A model generated the notes under the pieces. The model searched no databases. It worked only from the letters and a program-made list of their open reading frames with translations, and was not told where the DNA came from. A DNA stretch of 64,000 nt from Xestospongia muta (lineage: Eukaryota > Porifera > Demospongiae > Haplosclerida > Petrosiidae). Made by a program: the position numbers and the translations under genes. The DNA lies in assembly GCA_963693285.1 (NCBI GenBank), contig OY848918.1, forward strand, positions 14,258,263-14,322,262, in the 5' to 3' direction. This document shows, piece after piece, positions 40,601 through 49,200 of the stretch (position 1 is the stretch's first letter; every line of letters begins with the position of its first letter).

Positions 40601-43600
40601 TTGTTTGCACATTTATGTTACTGTTATTATTTGTAATCTAAATGTGTCCTTTACAATATAATAGGATGTAATTTTGATACAATGTAGTATGAATTCTAAG
40701 TATATTGAATGTGTTGTTGTGATTTTGTTTACTTTATTGTTTTGTTTTTCCTATTTATGTTGCTGTGATTACTTGTCATCTGAATGTGCTGTTTAAAATA
40801 TAATAGTCAGTAAGTGTGATATAATGTAGTATGAATTCTAAATCTTTTGAACTAAATGTTTTTATTTTATATTTATCCTTTTGTTTGTATTAATGTTAAT
40901 GGTTATTAATGCTTTGCATGCGAAGCCTGTCATGCTTTATTATAATTTATCTATCAGTAATAAGACTTGAAGCTTCTTGGTAGGTTTTCGTTTTTAGGTA
41001 TATTTTGAGCATTTAATAGTTATAGCTTTGTATTAATTTTTAGCAAACTGAATGTGTTGTTGTTTTTTTGTTCACAGTATTGGATTTTGTTTGCACATTT
41101 ATGTTACTGTTATTATTTGTAATCTAAATGTGTCCTTTACACTATAATGAGATGTAATTTTGATACAATGTAGTATGAATTCTAATTATATTGAATGTGT
41201 TGTTGTGATTTTGTTTACTTTATTGTTTTGTTTTTCTCATTTATGTTGCTGTGACTACTTATCATCTGAATGTGTTGTTTAAAATATAATAGTTGGTAAG
41301 TGTTATATAATGTAGTATGAATTCTAAATCTTTTGAACTAAATGTTTTTATTTTATATTTATCCTTTTGTTTGTATTAATGTTAACGGTTTTTAATGCCT
41401 TGCATGCGAAGCCTGTCATGCTGTATTATAATTTATCTATCAGTAATAAGACTTGAAGCTTCTTGGTAGGTTTTCGTTTTTAGGTATATTTTGAGCATTT
41501 AATAGTTATAGCCTTGTATTAATTTTTAGCAAACTGAATGTGTTGTTGTTTTTTTGTTTACAGTATTGGTTTTTGTTTGCACATTTATGTTACTGTTATT
41601 ATTTGTAATCTAAACGTGTCCTTTACAATATAATAGGATGTAATTTTGATAAAATGTATTATGAATTCTAAGCATATTGAATATGCTGTTGTGATTTTGT
41701 TTACTTTATTGCTTTGTTTTTCTCATTTATGTTGCTGTGACTACTTATCATCTGAATGTGTTGTTTAAAATATAATAGTCGGTAAGTGTTATATAATGTA
41801 GTATGAATTCTAAATCTTTTGAACTAAATGTTTTTATTTTATATTTATTCTTTTGTTTGTATTAATGTTAACGGTTTTTAATGCCTTGCATGGGAAGCTT
41901 GTCATGCTGTATTATAATTTATCTATCAGTAATAAGACTTGAAGCTTCTTGGTAGGTTTTTGTTTTTAGGTATATTTTGAGCATTTAATAGTTATAGCCT
42001 TGTATTAATTTTTAGCAAACTGAATGTGTTGTTGTTTTTTTTGTTTACAGTATTGGTTTTTGTTTGCACATTTATGTTACTGTTATTATTTGTAATCTAA
42101 ATGTGTTCTTTACAATATAATAGGATGTAATTTTGATACAATGTAGTATGAATTCTAATTATATTGAATGTGTTGTTGTGATTTTGTTTACTTTATTGTT
42201 TTGTTTTTCCTATTTATGTTGCTGTGACTACTTATCATCTGAATGTGTTGTTTAAAATATAATAGTCGGTAAGTGTGATATAATGTAGTATGAATTCTAA
42301 ATCTTTTAAATCGATTATTGTTTTTTATTTACCCTATTGTTTGTATTTAGGTTAATGGTTTTTAATGGCTTACATTTGAGGCTTGTCAGGCTATACTATA
42401 ATTGTTTTGGATTGGTTTTGTAATTTTATTATATCGTTGTGTTCAACTTTTAAGACCTAGAAATGACAATAAACTGCATCCTTTAATTGCAGATTCTTAT
42501 AGCTGCCAATAAATTTTGTTAACCCTAACTGTGAGTATAACGACAATAGTAGTTTCCTTGGATGCTTCTTTCTAGCCTTTTCCTCTGCCTATTGTTATTA
42601 TTTTAGAGCTATAGTCTTCCATAGACATTGTAGCTAATTATTTAAAGTCTTTCAAAGATTTATAGAAGGAATTTTAATCATAATCTTGTTACTCTTTTAT
42701 TAACTGTTATGCTTTTTATCCATTGTTTGTTCACAGTATTTAGCATTGTTTAGAATTGTCTTATTATTGTCTTAAGAGTTAATTGTTACTAAATATTTTA
42801 AAATGATTTCACTGTAAAACTGTTATAATAAAATGCACTAAAGTGCTTAACCTCGCTGCGGTGCCCAGTGTAAATCTATACTGCAGAGTGCATGTAACAT
42901 GTACATTTAAAAGGTGTGGTCAAATTATTCATGGTCACGTGATGCATATTACAAGCTGTTGTTTGATGACTCAGCATTTCTCTTCAATCAAAGGGAAGAA
43001 AGCTTTGTCGTTTACTGGGTACTTTGCACTCTGATTGACATGTCTGTGAAGCTTTAACTGAGTAAGTAATAGTATCATTCAATTGCCAAGCAAGATTAAG
43101 TGCTAGAATCGTGATGAATGTTTCTCTGAGCCTTTACATGACTCTTTAAAATGTTTCAATATTTCATATACAAAATTTATTGTAACTTGAAAATGAAGCG
43201 TTTTTTGGAAACGTCCCGTTGTACAAATATAAATCGATATATCATCTATTAGTAGCAGTTTTTTCAATGCTCTGAGACGTTTCCTGAATGCGTTACTTCG
43301 CTCCAAGTCCACAAACACTTTCAGTACTTTTCTAACGATTGCTTCGACCAACGGCCTTCTGTCTTGCTGATCCGTATTCCTCTAAGATTCTCTACAGCAT
43401 ACTAAAAAATCTTTACGTTAAGTTTATTACTTTTTGAGGAACGGCACTTGACCTCTGCAGCCTGAAAATTCTTTTGCGAGTTTTAAGCTTTCCTTTTCTT
43501 TGACGATGTTCTTGACACTACTGTTGTAAAGTCCACACGTTTTTCTATTCGTTGCTAAACGTTGGTAGCTGCTAACGCTTCGGTTGCCAAGTTATAGCAG

Positions 43601-46085
43601 TTCAAAATGAAAGGCACTAAAGTGCCGAACCTCGCTGTAGTTTCTAAGTTATTTATAAATTCTATGCCAGCTTAGGTCCAGCTATGATGTTGTTATTGCA
43701 AGAAAATTTATTAACATTCCAGAAGGTGTGGTTATAAAATGGTAATTTTTGTCATTCTGTATATGCTCATTAATTGTTGCTTGATTTCTAGCTTTGCCAT
43801 GTTTGTGAAGCAGTAACTGAGTAAGTGATAGTATCATTCAATTGCCAAGCAAGATTAAGTGCTACTTTCGTGATGAAAAGTTTCTCTGAGTCTTTACATG
43901 ACCCTTTAAAATGTATCAATATTTCATATATAAAATTTATTGTAACTTGAAGATGAAACGTTCTTTGGAAACGTCCCGTAGTATAAATATAAATCAATAT
44001 ATTATCTATTAGTAGCAGTCTTCTCAGTGCTTGGAGACGTTTCCTGAATGCGTTACTTTGCTCCAAGTCCACAAAACATTTTTCAGAACTTTTCTAACGA
44101 TTACTTCGACCAACGGCCTTCTATCTTGCTGATCCGTATTCCTCTGAGATTGTTTACAACATACTAAAAAATCTCCACGTTAAGTTTTTTACTTTTCGAG
44201 AAACAGCACTTGACCTCTGCAGCCTGAAAATTCTTTTGCGAGTTTTAAGCTTCTGTTTTCCTTGACGATGTTCTTGACACTACTGTTGTAAAGTCCACAT
44301 GTTTTTCTATTCGTTGCTAAACGTTGGTAGCTGCTAATGCTTCGGTTGCCAAGTTATAGCAGTTCAAAAAAACAGGCAGTAGAGACACACACACACACAC
44401 ACAAACAGACTACAGTACCCTCGCTATGCGCCCACGCACAGCGAGGTTAAAAATACCCAGGTAACAGACACGCACACTGACAGACTACAGTACTCTCGCT
44501 ATGGGCCCACGCACAGCGAGGTTAATAATGTGTATTAATAAATGGGTTTGTTGTATTACTGTTAATCTTAAGAATGATATCAATTAAGTTGCTTCCAATA
44601 CATTGCATTTCTAGTAAAATGTTTATTATCAATATACTGTTAGCTAGTAATAGTGAAGATGTTAAGATTGTAGAATCAATTTAATTTAAGTGAGAGCATA
44701 GTGAGCGGTTTTCCTACTTGTTTTATGATAAGCACTTGTAGTATTGACAACTGTTGTACATGTGAAGAAGTTATTTGGTGAATTTGTTTTTATCAGAAAA
44801 ATGAATGAGTGTTTGTTTCAGAAAAAATGTGAGTAAATTGTTTCATTAAGAATGCTAGCTCTTCCTCTATGTTACTGAAAACTAAGTTTTTATTATAGTC
44901 ACAAAAGTAGTGCGAAGTTTCAAATTTGTTTTTATAATATCCAATTATTGAGAGTGATTTTAGTCATATTTTGTTTGACTATACATAATTTTGTCTAAGT
45001 TTGTAACGTTACTAGTGTACTGATACATCTAAGTGTTGGTATAGGTAATATACTGATGTTATGATTCATGTTAATGTGGTAATTAATAATATATTTAGGG
45101 CGGATTGACTGCAGTTATGTTAGCAGCAAAGAATGGACACAAAGATGTTATTTTTATTTTAACACAGAAAGGAGCCAATGTAGATCTTTTCGACAAAGTA
45201 AGTGTTCATGTGCACATGTTATATGAGACAGTCAGTATAACTGAAGAGAAATTGTAAATCCTTTCCTTTAAGAGAAGTATTGGTTGTTTTACTATCATAA
45301 TAAAGGTTGAAACTTGTCTTTTAGGAATATGCCAGATATGATGAATATTGGAAGTAGAAGAAGATGAAAAGGCCTTATTAGAATATTTGAAAAAGTGTTG
45401 TTTGTTTTTATGACGTGTGTTTTTAAAACGTGTGTTAACCAGTTTCCCTACCTAATCCTATTGGACACAATCAGATGTACAGACATCCCTTTTTCATAAA
45501 TTTTTCAATAATCAATGGAGATGCACACACCAAAATAGCAGTGATGGACATGAATAGAAGCATCATTTGTTTAGCTTTGAATTTTTCATTTTAAATTGTT
45601 TAAAAATAGAATTATTGTATACATACTGAGGACAGTAATTGTCATGTAGACTACTTGAATTGTATCTAACTGGCTACTTGATAAAAAATGAGATTATTTG
45701 TAGGTTTTGCCACAGTGATGAGAGCACAATTTCATCTGTTTTTAAAACTAAATAGTATTGAAGAATTTAAACTCATAATGATTATAGCACTGGTATATTT
45801 CTGTAACTGGTATGGTTTTTGCTATTATTAGATACAGTCATGTCCTACATATACAACAATACTTACATGTAGACAATATAGGAATGAAATATGTTATAAT
45901 GTTAATGTGAAAGTGCAGGAATAATGGATATATAGAGTGTTAGGAGTTTCACTTTACAGTTAATTGTTTGTGTGTTTTTCTAATAGAGAGGATGGGCAGC
46001 TCTTCATTATGCAAGTTCTAAAGGACATAGTGACATTGTTGAACTATTACTTAACCATAATGTTGATGTCAATGTTGTTACTAAG
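7599..46085 (+). CDS. Modular ankyrin-repeat protein gene (12 exons seen, 3' incomplete)
   Basis: Twelve phase-0 exons join into 367 codons without a stop: 7599-7616, 10143-10235, 13080-13178, 13841-13939, 18892-18990, 19484-19582, 23671-23769, 24263-24361, 32397-32495, 33287-33385, 45099-45197 and 45987-46085. After six start residues comes one capping-type ankyrin repeat, then five A+B pairs of 33-residue repeats. Each pair shows the ankyrin pattern G-x-T/A-A-x, A/S-x-x-GH and L-x-x-x-N/G-x-D/N. Ankyrin repeats bind other proteins; no catalytic domain, signal peptide or membrane segment is visible, and the partner is unknown. Symmetric 99-nt exons allow any number of cassettes without a frame change. 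The gene continues past 64000, so C-terminal domains are unseen. Coding sequence is about 1.1 kb over more than 56 kb. Confidence 0.8.
7709..7728 (+). repeat. Poly-C run (20 C)
   Basis: Uninterrupted run of 20 cytosines, striking in such AT-rich DNA. A second C-rich patch (nine C, then TCCTCTC) lies at 8098-8113. The two bracket the hAT remnant at 7813-8037 and may belong to the ends of that element. Confidence 0.9.
7813..8037 (+). pseudogene. hAT transposase C-terminal dimerisation domain remnant
   Basis: The frame shows NLIRLFLTVPMTSATVEHAF, STL, then LRSTMTQEQLNHVMLLHTHK and ends EFVSFNDK before TGA. This matches the hAT-family dimerisation block (S-A-x-V-E-R-x-F-S, then L-R-S-x-M-x-Q-E-R-L-N-x-L-x-L-L-x-x-H). 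An internal TGA falls after STLC, and the usual ER of VERxF is EH here. The catalytic core and zinc finger are missing. It lies in sense orientation inside ankyrin intron 1 and cannot encode an active enzyme. Confidence 0.8.
8960..9070 (+). repeat. Imperfect TATC/TATATC microsatellite
   Basis: Degenerate tandem TATATC and TATC motifs, preceded by TGTGTACATATT repeats. The short open frames crossing it encode low-complexity I/Y/S strings and are not genes. Confidence 0.85.
10143..10235 (+). CDS. Ankyrin gene exon 2: N-terminal ankyrin repeat, residues 7-37
   Basis: 31 codons between TTTTTGTAATAG and donor AAG|GTAAGT. It contains LIEFVKKGDLSSVKDILDRG and ends GANVNTTDK. The missing TALH tetrad and the K-K-G-D start are usual for a first, capping ankyrin repeat. 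It differs clearly from the later A and B exons, so it is not part of the amplified cassette. The sequence just downstream is homologous to the introns that follow A exons, so it may be an ancestral A-type position. Confidence 0.8.
10236..11252 (+). other. Ankyrin intron 2, part homologous to the A-B introns
   Basis: A stretch from about 10265 (AAATATGATGAATATTGG) to about 11220 matches, with divergence, the introns between A and B exons further down. Shared segments include ACACCAAAATAG, ACATGTAGACAATATA and GTTATAATGTTAAT. The last 25 bases (from 11227, with AATGTAGTATGAATTCTAAG) match the intronic satellite unit. Then a pogo/Tigger element begins. Confidence 0.65.
11255..12985 (+). mobile_element. 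Dead pogo/Tigger-type DNA transposon in ankyrin intron 2
   Basis: The left end GAGTATACCCTTGG follows a TA dinucleotide, as expected for TA insertion by Tc1/mariner-pogo elements. It continues with three spaced ATCCGA motifs (11271-11306), typical of transposase-binding terminal repeats. The transposase remnant lies in sense orientation. I cannot find the matching right terminal repeat: sequence from about 13022 onward is shared with the other introns and so is host. The right end is therefore deleted or eroded. Confidence 0.75.
11370..12978 (+). pseudogene. pogo/Tigger transposase pseudogene (CENP-B-like HTH + DDE)
   Basis: Domains remain in order. First comes a CENP-B-type helix-turn-helix (VLTIDQKLEIIKNLK, then SQSKIGKEYDIGRS in another frame). 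Next is a Tc5-type HTH region (EYEKLDQALYAWFRQER, then FLWRFCKRHGVR). The DDE core follows (LLLLDNCSAH, PPNVTSLIQPMDQGVLKALK), and last a C-terminal tail ending LKQLHITSFM, like the usual ITDFF end. Inactivating changes are frameshifts near 11450, stops (after KLE, after GVR, before MTALP), and a first catalytic motif reading SHETG where the family has a DETG-type motif, so the first D appears to be H. The element is old but recognisable over its full length. Confidence 0.85.
13080..13178 (+). CDS. Ankyrin exon A1, residues 38-70
   Basis: 33 codons from GGLTAVMLAAQNGHKDVV to GANLDLFNE. Acceptor is ATATATTTAG; donor is GAA|GTAAGTG. It is the most divergent A copy: against A2 it differs at six bases, five of which change the residue (Q/E, V/I, L/V, N/D, E/K). 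Confidence 0.85.
13179..13840 (+). other. A1-B1 intron (662 bp)
   Basis: It lacks the ACTTGTCTTTTAG-EYARYDEYWK segment found in the other four A-B introns, but keeps the CCTATTGGACACAATCAGA block that cassettes 2 and 3 have lost. It ends with the shared TTTTTCTAATAG acceptor. Confidence 0.7.
13841..13939 (+). CDS. Ankyrin exon B1, residues 71-103
   Basis: 33 codons: RGWAALHYASSKGHSDIVEL, then LLNHNVDVNVVTK. This is a near-consensus ankyrin repeat with AALH in place of TALH. The donor AAG|GTTATT departs from the GTAAGT seen after A exons. Without splicing the frame continues 12 codons to TAA, and AATAAA lies inside that extension. It differs from B2 by one silent change (CTC/CTT). Confidence 0.85.
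13940..14101 (+). other. B-exon downstream conserved segment
   Basis: About 160 bases after B1 are shared almost unchanged after every B exon (to 19742, 24521, 33546 and 46246). They include the in-frame TAA, the AATAAA and a TATATAAAG motif. On the minus strand this segment plus exon B gives a 65-codon open frame, a shadow of the real exon. Confidence 0.6.
14102..17815 (+). repeat. Intronic satellite array 1 (~480-bp higher-order unit)
   Basis: The marker TATTGGTTTTTGTTTG recurs near 14486, 14968, 15449, 15938, 16425, 16902, 17126 and 17604, giving a period of 477-489 bases apart from one 224-base step. Each unit has two related ~145-155-bp subunits and a third distinct ~180-bp one. The first two share GAATGTGTTGTTGTGATTTT, ATTTATGTTGCTGT and TATGAATTCTAAG. 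The third contains TTAATGCCTTGCA and TAATAAGACTTGAAG. Confidence 0.95.
17816..18891 (+). other. Unique spacer before exon A2
   Basis: Non-satellite intron tail of about 1.08 kb with no coding potential seen. It is shared almost base for base with 22597-23670, and in parts with 26540-27231, 30530-32396 and 42415-45098. It contains no transposon. Confidence 0.7.
18892..18990 (+). CDS. Ankyrin exon A2, residues 104-136
   Basis: Reads like A3-A5 except for AAENGH: GAG where A3-A5 have AAG and A1 has CAG. The end is GANVDLFDK, donor AAA|GTAAGTG. The single variable codon takes a different first base in A1, A2 and A3-A5. Confidence 0.85.
18991..19483 (+). other. A2-B2 intron (493 bp) with exon-like segment at 19118
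   Basis: It is shortened relative to cassettes 4 and 5 by loss of about 290 bases after TTAACCAGTTTTC. It contains the acceptor-like ACTTGTCTTTTAG followed by a phase-0 open stretch EYARYDEYWK and TAG (19118-19150). Confidence 0.65.
19484..19582 (+). CDS. Ankyrin exon B2, residues 137-169
   Basis: Same protein sequence as B1, with one silent base change. The acceptor is TTTTTCTAATAG. The AATAAA of the possible read-through end lies about 15 bases downstream. Confidence 0.85.
19743..22596 (+). repeat. Intronic satellite array 2
   Basis: About six higher-order units. Unit variants such as GCATGCGAAGCCTGTCATGC in the third subunit first appear here; array 1 has GCACGGGAAGCTTGTCAGGC-like forms. 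At least one unit lacks the first subunit (around 21040-21060). Confidence 0.9.
22597..23670 (+). other. Unique spacer before exon A3
   Basis: A near-identical copy of the spacer before A2, differing by a few bases and indels (for example GAGTTTGTTT for GAGTGTTTGTTT). It indicates a recent duplication of the 4.8-kb cassette. No feature is seen within it. Confidence 0.7.
23671..23769 (+). CDS. Ankyrin exon A3, residues 170-202
   Basis: AAKNGH version. Identical in protein sequence to A4 and A5. Donor AAA|GTAAGTG. Confidence 0.85.
23770..24262 (+). other. A3-B3 intron (493 bp)
   Basis: Same length and deletion as the A2-B2 intron. The exon-like EYARYDEYWK segment is at 23897. The B3 acceptor tract reads TTTTTTTAATAG instead of TTTTTCTAATAG. 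Confidence 0.65.
24263..24361 (+). CDS. Ankyrin exon B3, residues 203-235
   Basis: Protein identical to B1, B2 and B5. Weak GTTATT donor retained. Confidence 0.85.
24522..26539 (+). repeat. Intronic satellite array 3a
   Basis: About four higher-order units. Near 24770 one unit has a local rearrangement, AGTAATAAGCTTCTTGAAGC, in place of AATAAGACTTGAAGC. The array ends like arrays 1 and 2, in TACTCTACTGTTTGTATTTACATTA-type sequence. Confidence 0.9.
26540..27231 (+). other. Truncated spacer fused to satellite
   Basis: Homologous to the spacers before A2 and A3 but cut at GAGCATAGTGAGC (27231). There the sequence switches to satellite (ATACTGAATGTGTTG) instead of continuing GGTTTTCCTAC toward an A exon. 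Confidence 0.85.
27232..30530 (+). repeat. Intronic satellite array 3b
   Basis: About seven higher-order units starting at the fusion point. It ends in the variant TTTTAAATCGATTATTG, also present at the end of array 4 (42301) but not of arrays 1, 2 or 3a. So this stretch comes from a different cassette lineage than array 3a. Confidence 0.9.
30531..32396 (+). other. Unique spacer before exon A4, interrupted by a TIR element
   Basis: Diverged version of the spacer (30531-30963 and 31821-32396) shared with cassette 4. The empty site in cassettes 1 and 2 reads GTTATAATAATGTG. Confidence 0.75.
30964..31820 (+). mobile_element. 857-bp TIR DNA transposon, non-autonomous
   Basis: It begins AAATGCACTAAAGTGCTTAA-CCTCGCTG and ends CCCACGCACAGCGAGGT. 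The CCTCGCTG/CAGCGAGG ends are inverted. TAATA flanks both sides (30959-30963 and 31821-31825). Comparison with the empty site in the other cassettes confirms a clean insertion, with a target duplication of up to 5 bp. The left end carries a GCACTAAAGTGC palindrome, and the right end can fold on CTCGCTATGGGCCCACGCAC. Its GC content is higher than the host intron. It holds an 82-codon minus-strand open frame (31244-31492) of unknown meaning, with no transposase motif, so I call it non-autonomous. Confidence 0.85.
32397..32495 (+). CDS. Ankyrin exon A4, residues 236-268
   Basis: AAKNGH version, same protein as A3 and A5. Acceptor ATATATTTAG, donor AAA|GTAAGTG. Confidence 0.85.
32496..33286 (+). 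other. A4-B4 intron (791 bp)
   Basis: The full-length form: it keeps both the exon-like EYARYDEYWK segment (32623) and the CCTATTGGACACAATCAGA block. Exon B4 follows TTTTTCTAATAG. Confidence 0.65.
33287..33385 (+). CDS. Ankyrin exon B4, residues 269-301
   Basis: First codon is AGT (S) where the other B copies have AGA (R), giving SGWAALHYAS. The rest of the protein is unchanged. Confidence 0.85.
33547..42414 (+). repeat. Intronic satellite array 4 (~8.9 kb)
   Basis: About 18 higher-order units. Its first 2.1 kb matches the start of array 5: both open with the first subunit (TTTACAGTATTGGTTTTGTTTGGAC), whereas arrays 1-3a open with the second. Short steps near 39960 and 40590 show first subunits stacked without second and third subunits. 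Confidence 0.95.
42831..44522 (+). mobile_element. TIR DNA transposon, outer copy interrupted by a relative
   Basis: The same element at the same site as 30964-31820, with TAATA on both sides (42826-42830 and 44523-44527). It is nearly identical apart from a short deletion near 42911, a few substitutions and a second element inserted in the A-run after AGTTC. It resumes at ATACCCAGGTAAC (44453). Its minus-strand 82-codon open frame (43103-43351) is intact and equal in protein sequence to that in the other copy. Confidence 0.85.
43608..44446 (+). mobile_element. TIR DNA transposon nested in a member of its own family
   Basis: It starts near AAAGGCACTAAAGTGCCGAA-CCTCGCTG and ends CCCACGCACAGCGAGGTT inside the A-run of the outer copy. 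The exact ends are uncertain by a few bases because of the As. It is clearly diverged from the outer copy along its whole length. It has an (AC)n run at about 44383-44402 and a longer, diverged version of the minus-strand open frame (43788-44072) whose N-terminal part is shifted out of frame. This represents a different subfamily from the host copy. Confidence 0.8.
45099..45197 (+). CDS. Ankyrin exon A5, residues 302-334
   Basis: AAKNGH version, same protein as A3 and A4. It lies 12,702 bases after A4, the length of the largest complete cassette. Confidence 0.85.
45198..45986 (+). other. A5-B5 intron (789 bp)
   Basis: Close copy of the A4-B4 intron, with the exon-like EYARYDEYWK segment at 45325. 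Confidence 0.65.
45987..46085 (+). CDS. Ankyrin exon B5, residues 335-367 (last exon seen)
   Basis: RGWAALHYAS version. Any next exon must lie beyond 64000, so its intron exceeds 17.9 kb. If the weak GTTATT donor is not used, translation ends 12 codons later. The next in-window sequence is satellite only, so B5 could even be the true 3' exon. Confidence 0.8.
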
Positions 46086-46246
46086 GTTATTGAAATCATG
46101 AGAATAAAGTGTATTGTTTAAGTTGTGTAAATGGATAGTAACTATTACAGAAGACATAACATAGATATCATAATGATATAAGACTACTTTACTAATTCTA
46201 AGAAGTATATAAAGCAGGTAGTAGCGCAAGTATAAGGGCAGCACAA

Positions 46247-49200
46247 TGTTGTATATTGAGTGTGTTGTTGTGATTTTGTTTACAGTATTGGTTTTGTTTG
46301 GACATTTATGTTGCTGTTATTACTTGTAATCTAAATGTGTCCTTTACAATATAATAGGATGTAATTTTGATACAATGTAGTATGAATTCTAAGTATATTG
46401 AATATGTTGTTGTGATTTTGTTTACTTTATTGTTCTCTTTTCCCATTTATGTTGCTGTGATTACTTGTCATCTGAATGTGTTGTTTAAAATATAATAGGA
46501 GGTAAGTGTGATATAATGTAGTATGAATTCTAAGTCTTTTGAACTGAATGTTGTTATTTTATATTTATCCTTTTGTTTGTATTAATGTTAATGGTTTTTA
46601 ATGCCTTGCATGGAAAGCTTGTCAGGCTGTACTAAAATTTATTTATCAGTAATAAGACTTGAAGCTTCTTGGTAGGTTTTCGTTTTTAGGTATATTTTGG
46701 GCATTTAATAGTTATAGCCTTGTATTAATTTTTAGCAAACTGAATGTGTTGTTGTGATTTTGTTTACAGTATTGGTTTTTGTTTGCACATTTATATTACT
46801 GTTATTATTTGTAATCTAAATGTGTCCTTTACAATATAATAGGATGTAATTTTGACACAATGTAGTATGAATTCTAAGTATATTGAATATGTTGTTGTGA
46901 TTTTGTTTACTTTATTGCTTTGTTTTTCCCATTTATGTTGCTGTGATTACTTGTCATCTGAATGTGTTGTTTAAAATATAATAGGAGGTAAGTGTTATCT
47001 AATGTAGTATGAATTCTAAATCTTTTGAACTAAATGTTTTTATTTTATATTTATCCTTTTGTTTGTATTAATGTTAATGGTTTTTAATGCCTTGCATGGG
47101 AAGCTTGTCATGCTGTATTATAATTTATCTATCAGTAATAAGACTTGAAGCTTCTTGGTAGGTTTTCGTTTTTAGGTATATTTTGAGCATTTAATAGTTA
47201 TAGCCTTGTATTAATTTTTAGCAAACTGAATGTGTTGTTGTTTTTTTGTTTACAGTATTGGTTTTTGTTTGCACATTTATGTTGCTGTTATTAGTTGTAA
47301 TCTAAATGTGTCCTTTACAATATAATAAGATATAATTTTGATACATTGTAATATGAATTCTTAGTATATTGAATGTGTTGTTGTGATTTTGTTTAATTTA
47401 TTGTTTTGTTTTTCCCATTTATGTTGCTGTGATTACTTGTCATCTGAATGTGTTGTTTAAAATATAATAGGAGGTAATTGTTATATAATGTAGTATGAAT
47501 TCTAAGTCTTTTGAACTGAGTGTTCTAATTTTATGTTTATCCTTTTGTTTGTATTAACATTAATGGTTTTTAATGCCTTGCATGGGAAGCTTGTCAGTCT
47601 GTACTATAATTTATCTATCAATAATAAGACTTGAAGCTTCTTGGTAGGTTTTCCTTTCTAGGTATATTTTGAGCATTTTATAGCTATAACCTAGTATGAA
47701 TTTGAACATACTGAATGTGTTGTTGTATTTTGTTTAGAGTATTGGCTTTTGTTTGCACATTTATGTTGCTGTTATTACTTGTCATGTAAATGTGTCCTTT
47801 ACAATATAAGATATAATTTTGATACAATGTAATATGAATTCTAAGTATATTGAATGTGTTGTTGTGATTTTGTTTACTTAATTGTTATTTTTCCCATTTA
47901 TGTTGCCGTGATTACTTGTCATCTGAATGTGTTGTTCAAAATATAATAGCGGGTAAGTGTGATATAATGTAGTATGAATTCTAAGTCTTTTGAACTGAAT
48001 GTTGTTATTTTATATTTATCCTTTTGTTTGTATTAACGTTAATGGTTTTTAATGCCTTGCATGGGAAGCTTGTCAGGCTGTTCTATAATTTATCTATCAG
48101 TAATAAGACTTGAAGCTTCTTGGTAAGTTTTCCTTTTTAGGTAAATTTTGAACATTTTATAGCTATAGCCTAATATGAATTTTGAACATACTGAATGTGT
48201 TGTTGTGATTTTGTTTACAGTATTGGTTTTTGTTTGACATTTACGTTCCTGTTATTACTTGTCATTTAAATGTGTCATTTACAATATAATAGGATGTAAT
48301 TTTGATACAAAATAGTATAAGTTCTAAGTCTTTTGAATTGAATGTTGTTTTTTTAATACTCTACTGTTGGTAAATGTGATATAATGTAGTATGAATTCTA
48401 AATCTTTTGAACTAAATGTTTTTATTTTATATTTATCCTTTTGTTTGTATTAATGTTAATGGTTTTTAATGCCTTGCATGGGAAGCTTGTCATGCTGTAT
48501 TATAATTTATCTATCAGTAATAAGACTTGAAGCTTCTTGGTAGGTTTTCGTTTTTAGGTATATTTTGAGCATTTAATAGTTATAGCCTTGTATTAATTTT
48601 TAGCAAACTGAATGTGTTGTTGTTTTTTTGTTTACAGTATTGGTTTTTGTTTGCACATTTATGTTGCTGTTATTAGTTGTAATCTAAATGTGTCCTTTAC
48701 AATATAATAAGATATAATTTTGATACATTGTAATATGAATTCTTAGTATATTGAATGTGTTGTTGTGATTTTGTGTAATTTATTGTTTTGTTTTTCCCAT
48801 TTATGTTGCTGTGATTACTTGTCATCTGAATGTGTTGTTTAAAATATAATAGGAGGTAATTGTTATATAATGTAGTATGAATTCTAAGTCTTTTGAACTG
48901 AGTGTTCTAATTTTATATTTATCCTTTTGTTTGTATTAACATTAATGGTTTTTAATGCCTTGCATGGGAAGCTTGTCAGTCTGTACTATAATTTATCTAT
49001 CAATAATAAGACTTGAAGCTTCTTGGTAGGTTTTCCTTTCTAGGTATATTTTGAGCATTTTATAGCTATAACCTAGTATGAATTTGAACATACTGAATGT
49101 GTTGTTGTATTTTGTTTAGAGTATTGGCTTTTGTTTGCACATTTATGTTGCTGTTATTACTTGTCATGTAAATGTGTCCTTTACAATATAAGATATAATT

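Larger units (their letters stand above)
42415..45098 (+). other. Unique spacer before exon A5, with nested TIR elements
   Basis: The same spacer lineage as before A4 (42415-42830 and 44523-45098), carrying the orthologous TIR insertion plus a second nested one, listed separately. Confidence 0.75.

Noticed and set aside
42843..43034. 63-codon plus-strand open frame in the TIR element
   Set aside because: It starts inside the element's terminal repeat and is not open in the orthologous copy, where a few extra bases change the frame.
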